Source: Pseudomonadota bacterium (GTDB taxonomy: Bacteria; Pseudomonadota; Alphaproteobacteria; Caulobacterales; Caulobacteraceae). Taken from it: a stretch of 52,103 nucleotides of DNA. Both the position numbers and the translations under genes were made by a program. A model generated the notes under the pieces. The model worked only from the letters and a program-made list of their open reading frames with translations. It was not told where the DNA came from and searched no databases. This document shows positions 43,441-51,154 of the stretch, piece after piece (position 1 is the first letter of the stretch; every line of letters starts with the position of its first letter). The stretch is from assembly GCA_023432855.1 (NCBI GenBank), contig JAEZEZ010000002.1, forward strand, positions 1 to 52,103, given 5' to 3'.

Positions 43441-44133
43441 TCAAGTGAGGCGGTCGAAGCGCAGCGAAAACTCGTACGTGCGGAGTTCGAGATCATTCAC
43501 CCGCTTCGCTGCCGCTCTGATGCGGTCGGGAAATTCTGCAGCGATCAGGTAGGCTCGGACGGGCTCGCCACGCTCCTCGGCCAATGCCTCGGCGTAACCG
43601 AGCGTTTGCTCCAATGCGCCAGAAGGACAGGCTCCTGCCTTGAGCTCGATTACGACTAGTTTCCCGTCCTTATCCTTCGCTACGATGTCTATGCGGCCAG
43701 TCGCAACCGTCACCTCGAAGCCGTTGTCGGCCTCGACGAGCCCTGGTTCTAATGCTGCGAGCTGCTTCCTGACAGCGGCCTGCATCTCCCGCTCGAGCTT
43801 GAAGACGACGCCCTCGCTAGCTTCTGCCTCATCCTCCATAGCTTCATCGAGCGTGAGGTCATCTTCGGTTCCTGGTGTTTGCGCCTCGACTACGAACTGG
43901 AGGTAGCGCTTGAGAACAGATCTGGCGTGGCTCGGGTAAGTGAGAAACGGACCGACATTAGCGGTCTGCCCCCACTGGATTATCGCGTCGATCCCCTCCC
44001 GAGCGATTGCTTCATCGAGCCCGCCAATCGCGGTGTCGATGCGCGAGAGGTAGGAGTTATAGGTGTTGTAGCTGGAGCGCTTCGCTCCAACCGTATGCAA
44101 GAAATACTCCTTGAATTCAGCGCTTCGGTACAT
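43441..44133 (-). CDS. DUF91/NucS-type endonuclease domain protein
   Basis: The product has 230 residues from ATG 44133 (GAGGA five bases upstream). The C-terminal half has a PD-(D/E)xK nuclease core: GRIDIVAKDKDGKLVVIELKAG with the catalytic Asp and the ELK pair, followed by QTLGYAEALAEE, as in DUF91/NucS proteins. The N-terminal 90 residues (SSYNTYNSYLSRIDTAIG) are a helical domain of unknown role. The gene is encoded against the defence operon with a 27-bp gap, so it has its own promoter. It may be an independent defence gene. Confidence 0.8.
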   Translation of the reverse strand: MYRSAEFKEYFLHTVGAKRSSYNTYNSYLSRIDTAIGGLDEAIAREGIDAIIQWGQTANVGPFLTYPSHARSVLKRYLQFVVEAQTPGTEDDLTLDEAMEDEAEASEGVVFKLEREMQAAVRKQLAALEPGLVEADNGFEVTVATGRIDIVAKDKDGKLVVIELKAGACPSGALEQTLGYAEALAEERGEPVRAYLIAAEFPDRIRAAAKRVNDLELRTYEFSLRFDRLT

Positions 44134-44181
44134 GCGTTCCTCAAACCAGCTGGTGCATAGATCATTAGCTCAACCGTCGCA

Positions 44182-45432
44182 TCACTCATACCGGCCTGTC
44201 TCGACGACTCTGGCCTCCCCCTCGATGAACGGCAGGAAGCGCGCCCCTACCTGCTCAGCCACGGCCCTCACCGGGTCATCCGCCAGGTGCGCGTACCGCT
44301 CCGTCGTGGTCGCCTGCCGGTGCCCCAGCGCCTTGCCGATCAAGTATAGGCTCGCGCCGTCCGCGGCTGCGAAGCTGGCGAAGGAGTGGCGGAGGTCGTG
44401 GATGCGGACGCCTTGCAGCTTGGCGGCGGCGCGGACCTGGCTCCAGGTCTTGTAGAGGCCGACGGTCGGGCCTTCACCCCTCGCGGCAGGGAAGACGTAA
44501 GGGCTGGTGCGGGGCCGGCGCATGATCTCCTTGAGCGCCGCCGAATTCAGCGGGATCATCTTTTCACCCGTTTTCGATCGGTGCCAGGGCAGCTGGATCC
44601 GGCCGCGTTCCAGGTCGACCTCGCCCCAGGTGAGGTTGAGAATCTCGGACTTGCGGGCGCCGGTGAAGAGCAGCAGCCGCAGGATCGCCCCGTGTGACTC
44701 CGGAATCTCGCCGGCGTCGGCCAGCTCGCGGATCGTCTCCAGGAGGTGCTGCGCCTCGGTCGTGGTCAGGTACCGCTCGCGCTTGCGGGTGGTGATCTTC
44801 TTCACGCCGATCGACGGGTTGTGGGGGATGATCTCCTGCTGCACGGCCCAGGACAGCATCGCCGACATAGAGCGGATGGTCGCGCCGGCGGCGCCCGGCC
44901 CACCGCGGATGATCGCGCGCCCGCGCTTGCGGGTGCGCTCGTCCTTCGCCGTCTTGCCGGTGAGCACATCGGCCTGCAGGCGCTCCAGGTCGCGGCGGGT
45001 GATGTCGCGGGCGAGCCGCTTGCCGAGCAAGGGTGAAACGTGGCGGTGCAGGACGGAAGCGTCTGCAGCCCAGGAGGACTCTCGCTTCTCCGGCTTGGCG
45101 ATCCGCCCTTCGTAGAGATAGGCGGCGATCAGCTCGTCCACGGTGACAGCTTCGCGCAGTTCGCGCTTGGCCTGCATGGGGTCGTGGCCCTTCTTCGTGG
45201 CCCGCAGCATTTCAGCGGCTTCCTCGCGGGCGTCGTCCAGCTCCAACGGGCTGCCGACCTTGCCCAGGGTATGCCGGCGCACCGCAGACCCCAGGCGGTA
45301 CTTCAGGATGAAACTCTTACCCCCGCTCTTGCGCGCGCGGACGCCGAAGCCTTTCACCTCGCTGTCCCACAGGTAAGCCTCGTCGCGGTCGGTAGCGAAA
45401 GCATCGACCATTCTCTTCGTCAGTCGCGGCAT
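44182..45432 (-). CDS. int: Tyrosine site-specific integrase (P4/tRNA-targeting type)
   Basis: The product has 416 residues from ATG 45432, with GGAGG at 45440-45444 eight bases upstream; the longer open frame is not needed. The N-terminal arm-binding domain (DUF4102-like) starts RLTKRMVDAFATDRDEAYLW. The catalytic residues are Arg in LLLFTGARKSEILNLTW, His-x-x-Arg in IHDLRHSFAS, His in LGHRQATTTERYAHL and the Tyr nucleophile in ERYAHL. It should integrate and excise the element at the tRNA-Arg repeat. It lies at the end away from the intact tRNA and reads inward; phased GGGACCC repeats lie directly upstream. Confidence 0.95.
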   Translation of the reverse strand: MPRLTKRMVDAFATDRDEAYLWDSEVKGFGVRARKSGGKSFILKYRLGSAVRRHTLGKVGSPLELDDAREEAAEMLRATKKGHDPMQAKRELREAVTVDELIAAYLYEGRIAKPEKRESSWAADASVLHRHVSPLLGKRLARDITRRDLERLQADVLTGKTAKDERTRKRGRAIIRGGPGAAGATIRSMSAMLSWAVQQEIIPHNPSIGVKKITTRKRERYLTTTEAQHLLETIRELADAGEIPESHGAILRLLLFTGARKSEILNLTWGEVDLERGRIQLPWHRSKTGEKMIPLNSAALKEIMRRPRTSPYVFPAARGEGPTVGLYKTWSQVRAAAKLQGVRIHDLRHSFASFAAADGASLYLIGKALGHRQATTTERYAHLADDPVRAVAEQVGARFLPFIEGEARVVETGRYE

Positions 45433-45450
45433 CGAAAAACCTCCAAAAAC

Positions 45451-45468
45451 GGGACCCGCATGGGACCT
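45451..45468 (+). repeat. Two GGGACCY repeats with 11-bp period (putative integrase arm sites, right)
   Basis: GGGACCC at 45451-45457 and GGGACCT at 45462-45468 start 11 bp apart, repeating the pattern seen inside attL. They lie just upstream of the int ribosome-binding site, so integrase binding here could also repress its own gene. Confidence 0.6.
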
Positions 45469-45567
45469 GAGGCGACGGAAATAGGCGTCAATCTCGGTCA
45501 ATCACAGTAAAGCGGGCCTATGGAGCAGTTTCAATCAAAACACCTTTCTCAACAATAGGCTTATTAT

Positions 45568-45587
45568 TTTCAGAGCGTTTCAGAGCG
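45568..45587. repeat. Tandem 10-bp repeat between int and attR
   Basis: TTTCAGAGCG occurs twice in direct tandem (45568-45577 and 45578-45587), 31 bp inside attR in an AT-rich stretch. It may be a recombinase or excisionase binding site; the evidence is only position and repetition. Confidence 0.4.
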
Positions 45588-45618
45588 ATGCTTGTGAATA
45601 CCTGCCTTTACTAGCTAA

Positions 45619-45660
45619 GAATCTGAGGGTCGGACGTTCGAATCGTTCCGGGCGCGCCAT
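45619..45660 (+). repeat. attR (42-bp direct repeat)
   Basis: This is an exact copy of 28878-28919, the 3' part of tRNA-Arg(ACG). The sequence before it (CTAGCTAA) does not continue the tRNA, so it is a remnant attachment site and not a second tRNA gene. Confidence 0.93.
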
Positions 45661-45681
45661 TTTCTCCCCCACATCCCGCAT

Positions 45682-45699
45682 CTTCGCCGTCAGGCGAAG
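45682..45699 (-). terminator. Hairpin over the BCCT gene stop codon
   Basis: CTTCGCC (45682-45688) and GGCGAAG (45693-45699) pair perfectly around the loop GTCA, which includes the stop codon of the BCCT gene. No T-tract follows on the minus strand. It may end transcription near the element boundary. Confidence 0.3.
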
Positions 45700-47594
45700 C
45701 GCCAGCGCTGCAGGTGTTCCAGCACGTCGGCGACGATCTGGTCGCGGGTGAAGCCGGTGATGTCGCGCGCCTTCGCGCTGTCGACGCGGGCCTTCAGCCG
45801 CCATTCCAGCTCCGGCCCGTCCTTCAGCGCATTGCGGGCCCCCAGGACCGGGCGCGGTCGCGACTGGGCGCTGATGCGATAAACGAGGTCCGGTCCCCCG
45901 CCGTGGCTCACCACCAGGGCGACCTCGCCGTCCGCCCGCTCGACGCGGCTTTGCTCGACGCCTTCGGCGGTCAGGCCGTCGCGCACGCTCTCCAGGGCCG
46001 GCGTGGCGTGGCGTTCGATCTGGCGCTCTATTTCCCGCCGGGACGCCGGCGCCAGGATGCGTTTCAGCTGTTCGGCCAGCGGCGGACCCTCGCCGCTCAC
46101 CGTGTCGCCGGACCGGTCGGCGCTGGTCTGGCGGATCAGCCCGGCCGCCAGCAGGATCATGATGAGGGTGAAGGGCAGCGCCGCCACGAGGGTGGCGGCC
46201 TGCAGGGCTCCCAGTCCGCCCGCAAGCAGCAGCAGGGCGGCGGCGAGTCCCAGGAAACCGCACCAGTAGAGGCGTTGCCACCGGGGGGAGTCGCCTGCGC
46301 CTCCGGAGGCGATGGTGTCGATCACCAAAGACCCTGAATCCGCAGACGTGATGAAGAAGACCGCCACCAGCAGGACGGCCAGGGTCGAGGTGATGGCGAC
46401 GCCGGGTAGTTGTTCGAAGAAGTAGAACAGGGCCGTCGACAGGTCGTCGGCGACCGCGCGGGAAATCGATCCGGCGGCGCCGCCCATGTCCAGCGCGATG
46501 GCAGTGTTTCCGAAGACGGTCATCCAGATGAAGGTGAAGGCGGTCGGTACGAGCAGGACGCCCAGGACGAATTCCCGCACCGTACGCCCGCGCGAGATGC
46601 GGGCGATGAACATGCCCACGAACGGCGACCAGGCGATCCACCAGGCCCAGTAGAACAGCGTCCAGTCGGCCATCCAGCCTCGCGGCTCGTACGCGTAGAG
46701 CGTGAAGGTGCGGACGAAGAAGTGGTCGAGGTAGAGGCCGAAGTTCTGCACCAGGGCCTTCAGCAGGAACCCGGTCGGCCCCACCGCCAGCACGAAAAGC
46801 ATCAGCAGGATGGCCAGGACGAGGTTCAGTTCGGACAGGCGCCGGACGCCCCGCCCGAGGCCGCTCATGACCGATACGGTCGCCGCCCCCATGACCACCA
46901 CGATCAGGCCGACCTGGACCATCGGCGTGTTGGGGATGCCGGTCAGGTAGGACAGGCCGCTGTTGATCTGTGCAACGCCGAAGCCGAGCGACGTCGCGAT
47001 CCCGAACAGGGTGCCGCAGACGGCGAAGATGTCGACCGCATCGCCGACCGGCCCGTAGATCCGCCGGCCGAGCAGGGGATAGAGGCCCGACCGGAGCGTC
47101 AGGGGCAGGCCCTTGCGATGGGCGAAGAAGCCGAGGCTGAGACCGACGAGGGCGTAGATCGCCCAGGCGTGGACGCCGTAGTGGGTGAAGGTGATGACCA
47201 TCGCCTCGCGCGCGGCGTCGAAGGTGCCCGGCTGGGCTTCGGGCGGGCTCATGTAGTGCTGAATGGGCTCGGCGACGCCGAAGTACATGAGCCCGATGCC
47301 CATGCCCGCGGCGAACAGCATCGCCGCCCAGGAGAGGTAGGGGAACTCCGGCTCCTCGTCGTCGGCGCCCAGCTTCAGCGATCCGGTGGGACCCAGGGCC
47401 AGGAACAGCACGACCAGCAGGAAGCCCGCCACCGCGGTGACGTAGAACCAGCCGAAGGTGTCGATGACCCAGTCCTGGGCCTTCCCGAAGATGTAGTCGG
47501 ACGCAGCAGGGGCGACGAGCGCAGCCGCCAGCAGCGCCCCGATGATGAGGCTCGCGCCCCAGAAGACGCGGGGGTTCAGCGTCGTTCGCATCAC
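45690..47594 (-). CDS. BCCT family betaine/choline/carnitine transporter
   Basis: The product has 634 residues from GTG 47594, or 633 from the adjacent ATG 47591, with 12 membrane segments. The family signatures are clear: FAAGMGIGLMYFGVAEPIQHY in TM3 and the tryptophan-rich WAWWIAWSPFVGMFIARISRGRT in TM8. The C-terminal 130 residues form a cytosolic domain like that of BetT-type carriers, which senses osmotic stress. The substrate is probably betaine or choline. It is divergent from the torF-like gene. Confidence 0.93.
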   Translation of the reverse strand: MMRTTLNPRVFWGASLIIGALLAAALVAPAASDYIFGKAQDWVIDTFGWFYVTAVAGFLLVVLFLALGPTGSLKLGADDEEPEFPYLSWAAMLFAAGMGIGLMYFGVAEPIQHYMSPPEAQPGTFDAAREAMVITFTHYGVHAWAIYALVGLSLGFFAHRKGLPLTLRSGLYPLLGRRIYGPVGDAVDIFAVCGTLFGIATSLGFGVAQINSGLSYLTGIPNTPMVQVGLIVVVMGAATVSVMSGLGRGVRRLSELNLVLAILLMLFVLAVGPTGFLLKALVQNFGLYLDHFFVRTFTLYAYEPRGWMADWTLFYWAWWIAWSPFVGMFIARISRGRTVREFVLGVLLVPTAFTFIWMTVFGNTAIALDMGGAAGSISRAVADDLSTALFYFFEQLPGVAITSTLAVLLVAVFFITSADSGSLVIDTIASGGAGDSPRWQRLYWCGFLGLAAALLLLAGGLGALQAATLVAALPFTLIMILLAAGLIRQTSADRSGDTVSGEGPPLAEQLKRILAPASRREIERQIERHATPALESVRDGLTAEGVEQSRVERADGEVALVVSHGGGPDLVYRISAQSRPRPVLGARNALKDGPELEWRLKARVDSAKARDITGFTRDQIVADVLEHLQRWRFA

Positions 47595-47710
47595 GGGTCA
47601 GCGTCCGGCGGCGGCTACGGTTCCGACCGCCTTTCGCAATCCACGACCGGCGACAGAGATCAGCGTTCGCAAATCAACGGTCGGAGAACACAGGTGTTTG
47701 GTGAGTATTC

Positions 47711-47718
47711 TTAACCAT
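47711..47718 (+). promoter_or_regulatory. Candidate CtrA half-site
   Basis: TTAACCAT matches the CtrA half-site of Caulobacterales. It lies in the 273-bp region between the divergent BCCT and porin genes, and TAACCA (47712-47717) also pairs with TGGTTA (47728-47733) as an inverted repeat. The sequence is short, so a chance match is possible. Confidence 0.35.
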
Positions 47719-47830
47719 ATCCGCCATTGGTTACAAGGTGGCCGAAGGCGATGTTGTTCCATTTTCGAACTTTGTTAGTAACCGGGGCCGTATAGCTCCC
47801 GCCACAGCGGCGAATACTGCCGTCTTGACT

Positions 47831-47845
47831 GCGTCAGGTTGACGC
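47831..47845. promoter_or_regulatory. Palindromic operator-like site before the porin gene
   Basis: GCGTCA (47831-47836) and TGACGC (47840-47845) form a perfect inverted repeat around GGT, 22 bp before the GTG start of the porin gene. The position suits a repressor or a structure in the mRNA leader. The regulator is unknown. Confidence 0.35.
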
Positions 47846-47867
47846 ATGTGGGGGAGTTGGTCCGGTC

Positions 47868-48557
47868 GTGGACACGAAAAACATCATCAGCGCCGCCTGT
47901 GTGCTTGCGGCATCCACCGTGTTCTGCGCGGCTCCGGCCAGCGCCGGGGACTGGTTCTCGGCCAAGGTCGGCGTGGCCACCGAGAACGTCGGCAAGGGAC
48001 TGGGCAAGAGCGACGGCGAGCCGAGCCTGAACGGCACGGTCACCGCGTCCCACGGCGACTTCTTCGCCAGTTTTGGAGGCTCGACGGTGGACATCGCCGC
48101 CGGCGCCGACGTCGAGTGGGTCAGTGCGGTGGGCTATGCGCCGGAGGTTGCCGGTTTCGAACTCGAGTTCGCCGCCCTTTACAAGGTGCTCGACGGCTCG
48201 GCCCGCGGCTACGACAACGAGTACTGGGAGTACGAGGCGGAGGCCTCTCGCAGCTTCGGCCGGGTCAGCGTCACCGCGCTGGCCAACTACTCGCCCGACG
48301 GATCCGGCGGGACCGAGGAAGCCTGGTGGCTGCAGCTCGGCGCCGGCTTCAAGGTCGACCGCCGCACCCAGCTGACCGCGGCGCTGGGCGAGCGCATCAC
48401 CGAGGGCGGGACCGATTACACCGCCTGGAACGTCGGCGTGAAACGCAAGCTCGCCGACCCGGTGACCCTCGACGTGCGCTGGTACGACACCGACGGCCAC
48501 GAACACGGCGACCGATACGACGGTCGCCTGGTCGGCGCCCTGTCCTTCAGCTTCTGA
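47868..48557 (+). CDS. TorF family putative porin
   Basis: The product has 229 residues from GTG 47868 (GGGGGAG at 47850-47856). A Sec signal peptide ends at PASA-GDW. The rest is beta-strand rich, with alternating aromatic and small residues, and ends in LSFSF, the terminal Phe needed for outer-membrane insertion. The pattern (SAKVGVATENVGKGL near the start) fits the TIGR02001/TorF group. Function as a channel is inferred from the family. Confidence 0.8.
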   Translation: MDTKNIISAACVLAASTVFCAAPASAGDWFSAKVGVATENVGKGLGKSDGEPSLNGTVTASHGDFFASFGGSTVDIAAGADVEWVSAVGYAPEVAGFELEFAALYKVLDGSARGYDNEYWEYEAEASRSFGRVSVTALANYSPDGSGGTEEAWWLQLGAGFKVDRRTQLTAALGERITEGGTDYTAWNVGVKRKLADPVTLDVRWYDTDGHEHGDRYDGRLVGALSFSF

Positions 48558-48607
48558 CCGAACCGCTCCGGCCCCGCGCCGCGAACCTCCCGAGAGGAAC
48601 GATCTCC

Positions 48608-50485
48608 GTGTCCCTGAACGACCTCAAGATTTCCCGCAAGCTGGCCATCGGCTTCGCCGCCGTGACCCTGACCATCCTGGCCATGGGCGGCGCCGTCCTG
48701 CTCGCGCTCAACAGCATCGAGAAGCTGCGCGTCTCCAACAATGCCAGCAACGCCGCCATTCAGACCATTACCGCGGCGCAGTTCGCCCTGGCCCGCCAGG
48801 AGAACAGCTATCGCGGCTACCTGATCTCGGCCGACGGCTACTACCTCGAACGGCTCAGCAAGCACCGGGAAAGCTTCCAGACCAGCCTCGACTCGATGGC
48901 GGCCCAGCACTCGGACGACGCCGGGACCCTGGCTCTCATCGACAAGGCCCGCAAGGGCGCGGACGCCTGGTACGCCAATGTCGTGGAGGTTGGGCGCAAG
49001 CTCGCTGCCGATCCCGCGACCCGCCAGCAGGCGGTCGAGATGGTGGGGCCCTCCGGCTCCGCCGACACCTACATCGCGCCCGTCGAAGAGGCGATCGAAG
49101 CCATGATCGACGCGGAGCGCTCCGAACTGGCCGCCAGCAGCCAGCAGCAGGTGGCCGCGACGACTGGCGCCAATGTGGCGCTGATCGGCGGCATGGTGGT
49201 TGGCTCCCTGTTCGCCATCGGCCTGGGCTGGCTGCTGACGCGCGCCATCGCCGCGCCGGTGGTCGCCATGACGGCCGCCATGCGCCGGCTGGCTTCGGGC
49301 GACAACTCCATCGAGGTGCCGGCCGTCGGCCGCAAGGACGAGGTGGGCGAGATGGCCGCCGCCGTCCTCACCTTCAAGGAAGCCGCCATCGAGAAACTGC
49401 GCTTGGAAGCCGAGAAGGCGCGCACGGCCGAAGAGGACCGCGTCACCGTCGAGGCGCTCGGCAAGGGCCTGGCGGCCATGGCCGGCGGCGACCTGACCCA
49501 CCGCTTCACCACCGACGTCCCGGCCCGCGCCGCCGAGCTGAAGGCGAACTTCAACTCGGCCATCCAGCAGCTGCAGGACGCCATGGCGGTGGTCGTGGCC
49601 AACGTGCGCAGCATCCGTTCGGGCTCCAGCGAGATCAGCCAGGCCGCCGACGACCTGTCTCGCCGCACCGAGCAGCAGGCCGCGAGCCTTGAGGAGACCG
49701 CCGCCGCCCTCGACCAGATCACCGCCACGGTCAACAAGACCGCGGCCGGCGCGCGCCAGGCCTCCGATGTGGTGCAGGCCGCCCGCGGCGACGCCCACAA
49801 GAGCGGCGAGGTGGTGCGCGACGCCGTCAGCGCCATGAGCGCGATCGAGCAGTCCGCCCAGCAGATCAGCCAGATCATCGGCGTCATCGACGAAATCGCC
49901 TTCCAGACCAACCTGCTGGCCCTGAACGCCGGGGTCGAGGCCGCCCGCGCCGGCGACGCCGGCCGCGGCTTCGCCGTCGTCGCCTCGGAAGTCCGCGCCC
50001 TGGCCCAGCGTTCGGCCGAGGCGGCCAAGGAGATCAAGACGCTGATCTCGGCCTCGACCGCCCAGGTCAGCACGGGCGTCAGCCTGGTCGGCCAGACCGG
50101 CGAGGCGTTGAACCGCATCGTCGAGCGGGTCGTCGAGATCAACGGACTGGTCACCGAGATCTCGGCCTCGGCCCAGGAGCAGGCCACCGGCCTCCAGCAG
50201 GTCAACACCGCGGTCAACCAGATGGACCAGGTGACCCAGCAGAATGCCGCCATGGTCGAGGAATCGACCGCCGCCAGCCATTCGCTGGCCCAGGAGGCCG
50301 ACGCCTTGGCCGCTTCGGTCGCCCGCTTCCGGATAGGGGACTCCGCCGCCGAGACTCCCGTCCCCGTTCGCCCGACCCAGCGGCCGGCCGCCCGCACCGT
50401 CACGGCCATGCGCACCACCGGCGGCCCCGGCCTGTCGGCGGCGCTGAAGCCCGTGGCCGAAGAAGACGGCTGGGAGGAGTTCTGA
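48608..50485 (+). CDS. Methyl-accepting chemotaxis protein
   Basis: The product has 625 residues from GTG 48608; the long open frame upstream is the shadow of the porin gene. TM1 (residues about 12-32) and TM2 (about 185-212) flank a helical CHASE3-like periplasmic sensor. A HAMP domain, and perhaps a second HAMP-like segment (KGLAAMAGGDLTHRF), leads to the signalling hairpin with the tip IDEIAFQTNLLALNAGVEAA. The protein ends GWEEF, the tether type that recruits CheR/CheB. It heads mcp-STAS-cheY-cheA and overlaps the STAS start by one base. Confidence 0.94.
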   Translation: MSLNDLKISRKLAIGFAAVTLTILAMGGAVLLALNSIEKLRVSNNASNAAIQTITAAQFALARQENSYRGYLISADGYYLERLSKHRESFQTSLDSMAAQHSDDAGTLALIDKARKGADAWYANVVEVGRKLAADPATRQQAVEMVGPSGSADTYIAPVEEAIEAMIDAERSELAASSQQQVAATTGANVALIGGMVVGSLFAIGLGWLLTRAIAAPVVAMTAAMRRLASGDNSIEVPAVGRKDEVGEMAAAVLTFKEAAIEKLRLEAEKARTAEEDRVTVEALGKGLAAMAGGDLTHRFTTDVPARAAELKANFNSAIQQLQDAMAVVVANVRSIRSGSSEISQAADDLSRRTEQQAASLEETAAALDQITATVNKTAAGARQASDVVQAARGDAHKSGEVVRDAVSAMSAIEQSAQQISQIIGVIDEIAFQTNLLALNAGVEAARAGDAGRGFAVVASEVRALAQRSAEAAKEIKTLISASTAQVSTGVSLVGQTGEALNRIVERVVEINGLVTEISASAQEQATGLQQVNTAVNQMDQVTQQNAAMVEESTAASHSLAQEADALAASVARFRIGDSAAETPVPVRPTQRPAARTVTAMRTTGGPGLSAALKPVAEEDGWEEF

Positions 50486-50778
50486 TGAGCGGAGCGGAGC
50501 CCACCCTGGCCCTGCCGCCGGTCCTGGACATCGCCGCCGTCGCGCCTCTCTGCGAGCAGCTGCTGGCGCTCCGCGGCGCGCCGCTCCGTCTCGACGGATC
50601 CGGTGTGGAACGCCTCGGCGGGCTGGGGCTGCAGGTGCTGCTCGCGGCCTGCCGGACCTGGGCCGAGGACGGCCAGCCGATTCAGCTTGCGGCGCCGTCT
50701 CCGGCGCTCGCCGATCAGCTCGCCGCTTTCGGTGCGGCTGACTTCATCAGCATGGCCTCCGGGGAGATGGCGGCGTGA
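50485..50778 (+). CDS. STAS domain protein (chemotaxis cluster)
   Basis: The product has 97 residues and one STAS domain, with LRLDGSGVERLGGLGLQVLLAA matching the strand-helix core of anti-sigma-antagonist-like proteins. The Ser that is phosphorylated in SpoIIAA-type proteins may be Ser in LDGSGVERL. The start overlaps the receptor stop (TGATG) and the stop overlaps the cheY start (GTGA). A small gene holds this place in the Caulobacter che cluster (recalled as cheX). Confidence 0.85.
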   Translation: MSGAEPTLALPPVLDIAAVAPLCEQLLALRGAPLRLDGSGVERLGGLGLQVLLAACRTWAEDGQPIQLAAPSPALADQLAAFGAADFISMASGEMAA

Positions 50779-51140
50779 GCAAGCTCGTTCTGACCGTGGA
50801 TGACTCCCGCACCATGCGCGAGATGCTGCGCATGGCGCTGGCGCCGGCGGGCTACCGCGTGGTGCAGGCGGTGGACGGGGTCGAAGGACTCGACGTGCTG
50901 TCCGTCAGCGGCGCCGATGTGGTCATCACCGACATCAACATGCCGCGGCTCGACGGCTTCGGCTTCATCGAGGGCGTGCGCGCCAACCCGCTGCACCGGG
51001 CCACGCCGATCCTGGTGCTGACGACCGAAAGCGACCCGGCCAAGAAGGATCGTGCGCGCCAGGCCGGGGCCACCGGCTGGATCGTGAAGCCCTTCAATCC
51101 CGACAAGCTGCTCGACGCGGTGCGGCGGGTGGCGGCCTGA
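50775..51140 (+). CDS. cheY: Chemotaxis response regulator CheY
   Basis: This is a single receiver domain of 121 residues with no output domain. The acidic pocket is LTVDDSRTMREML (Asp9, Asp10), the phospho-acceptor is Asp53 in VVITDINMPRLDG, the switch Thr is in LVLTTES and the conserved Lys in IVKPFNPDKL. It should be phosphorylated by the CheA encoded next and control the flagellar motor. The GTG start overlaps the STAS stop. Confidence 0.95.
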   Translation: MSKLVLTVDDSRTMREMLRMALAPAGYRVVQAVDGVEGLDVLSVSGADVVITDINMPRLDGFGFIEGVRANPLHRATPILVLTTESDPAKKDRARQAGATGWIVKPFNPDKLLDAVRRVAA

Positions 51141-51154
51141 CCGGGGAGCGCGCC

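Larger units (their letters stand above)
28878..45660. mobile_element. Integrative (mobilizable) element in tRNA-Arg carrying a defence operon
   Basis: The 16.8-kb element is delimited by a perfect 42-bp direct repeat (28878-28919 and 45619-45660) that is the 3' part of tRNA-Arg(ACG). It encodes a tyrosine integrase at the right end, an excisionase-like HTH protein and a VirD2/DUF3363 relaxase at the left end. Between them lies a helicase-methylase-ATPase-PIN-HEPN/DUF499 operon plus a DUF91-type nuclease. No coupling protein or type IV secretion gene is present, so transfer would need a helper. Backbone genes resume within 30 bp of the right repeat. Confidence 0.93.

Noticed and set aside
28878..45660. 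Self-transmissible conjugative element
   Set aside because: A relaxase is present but no coupling protein, VirB-type or pilus genes, so it can at most be mobilizable.
45619..45660. Second tRNA-Arg gene at the right end
   Set aside because: Only the 3' part is present; the acceptor 5' strand and D-arm are missing, so it is an att site.
48416..50281. 621-codon minus-strand frame over the chemotaxis receptor
   Set aside because: Low-complexity Gly/Asp/Leu composition that mirrors the receptor's codons; the receptor itself is unambiguous.
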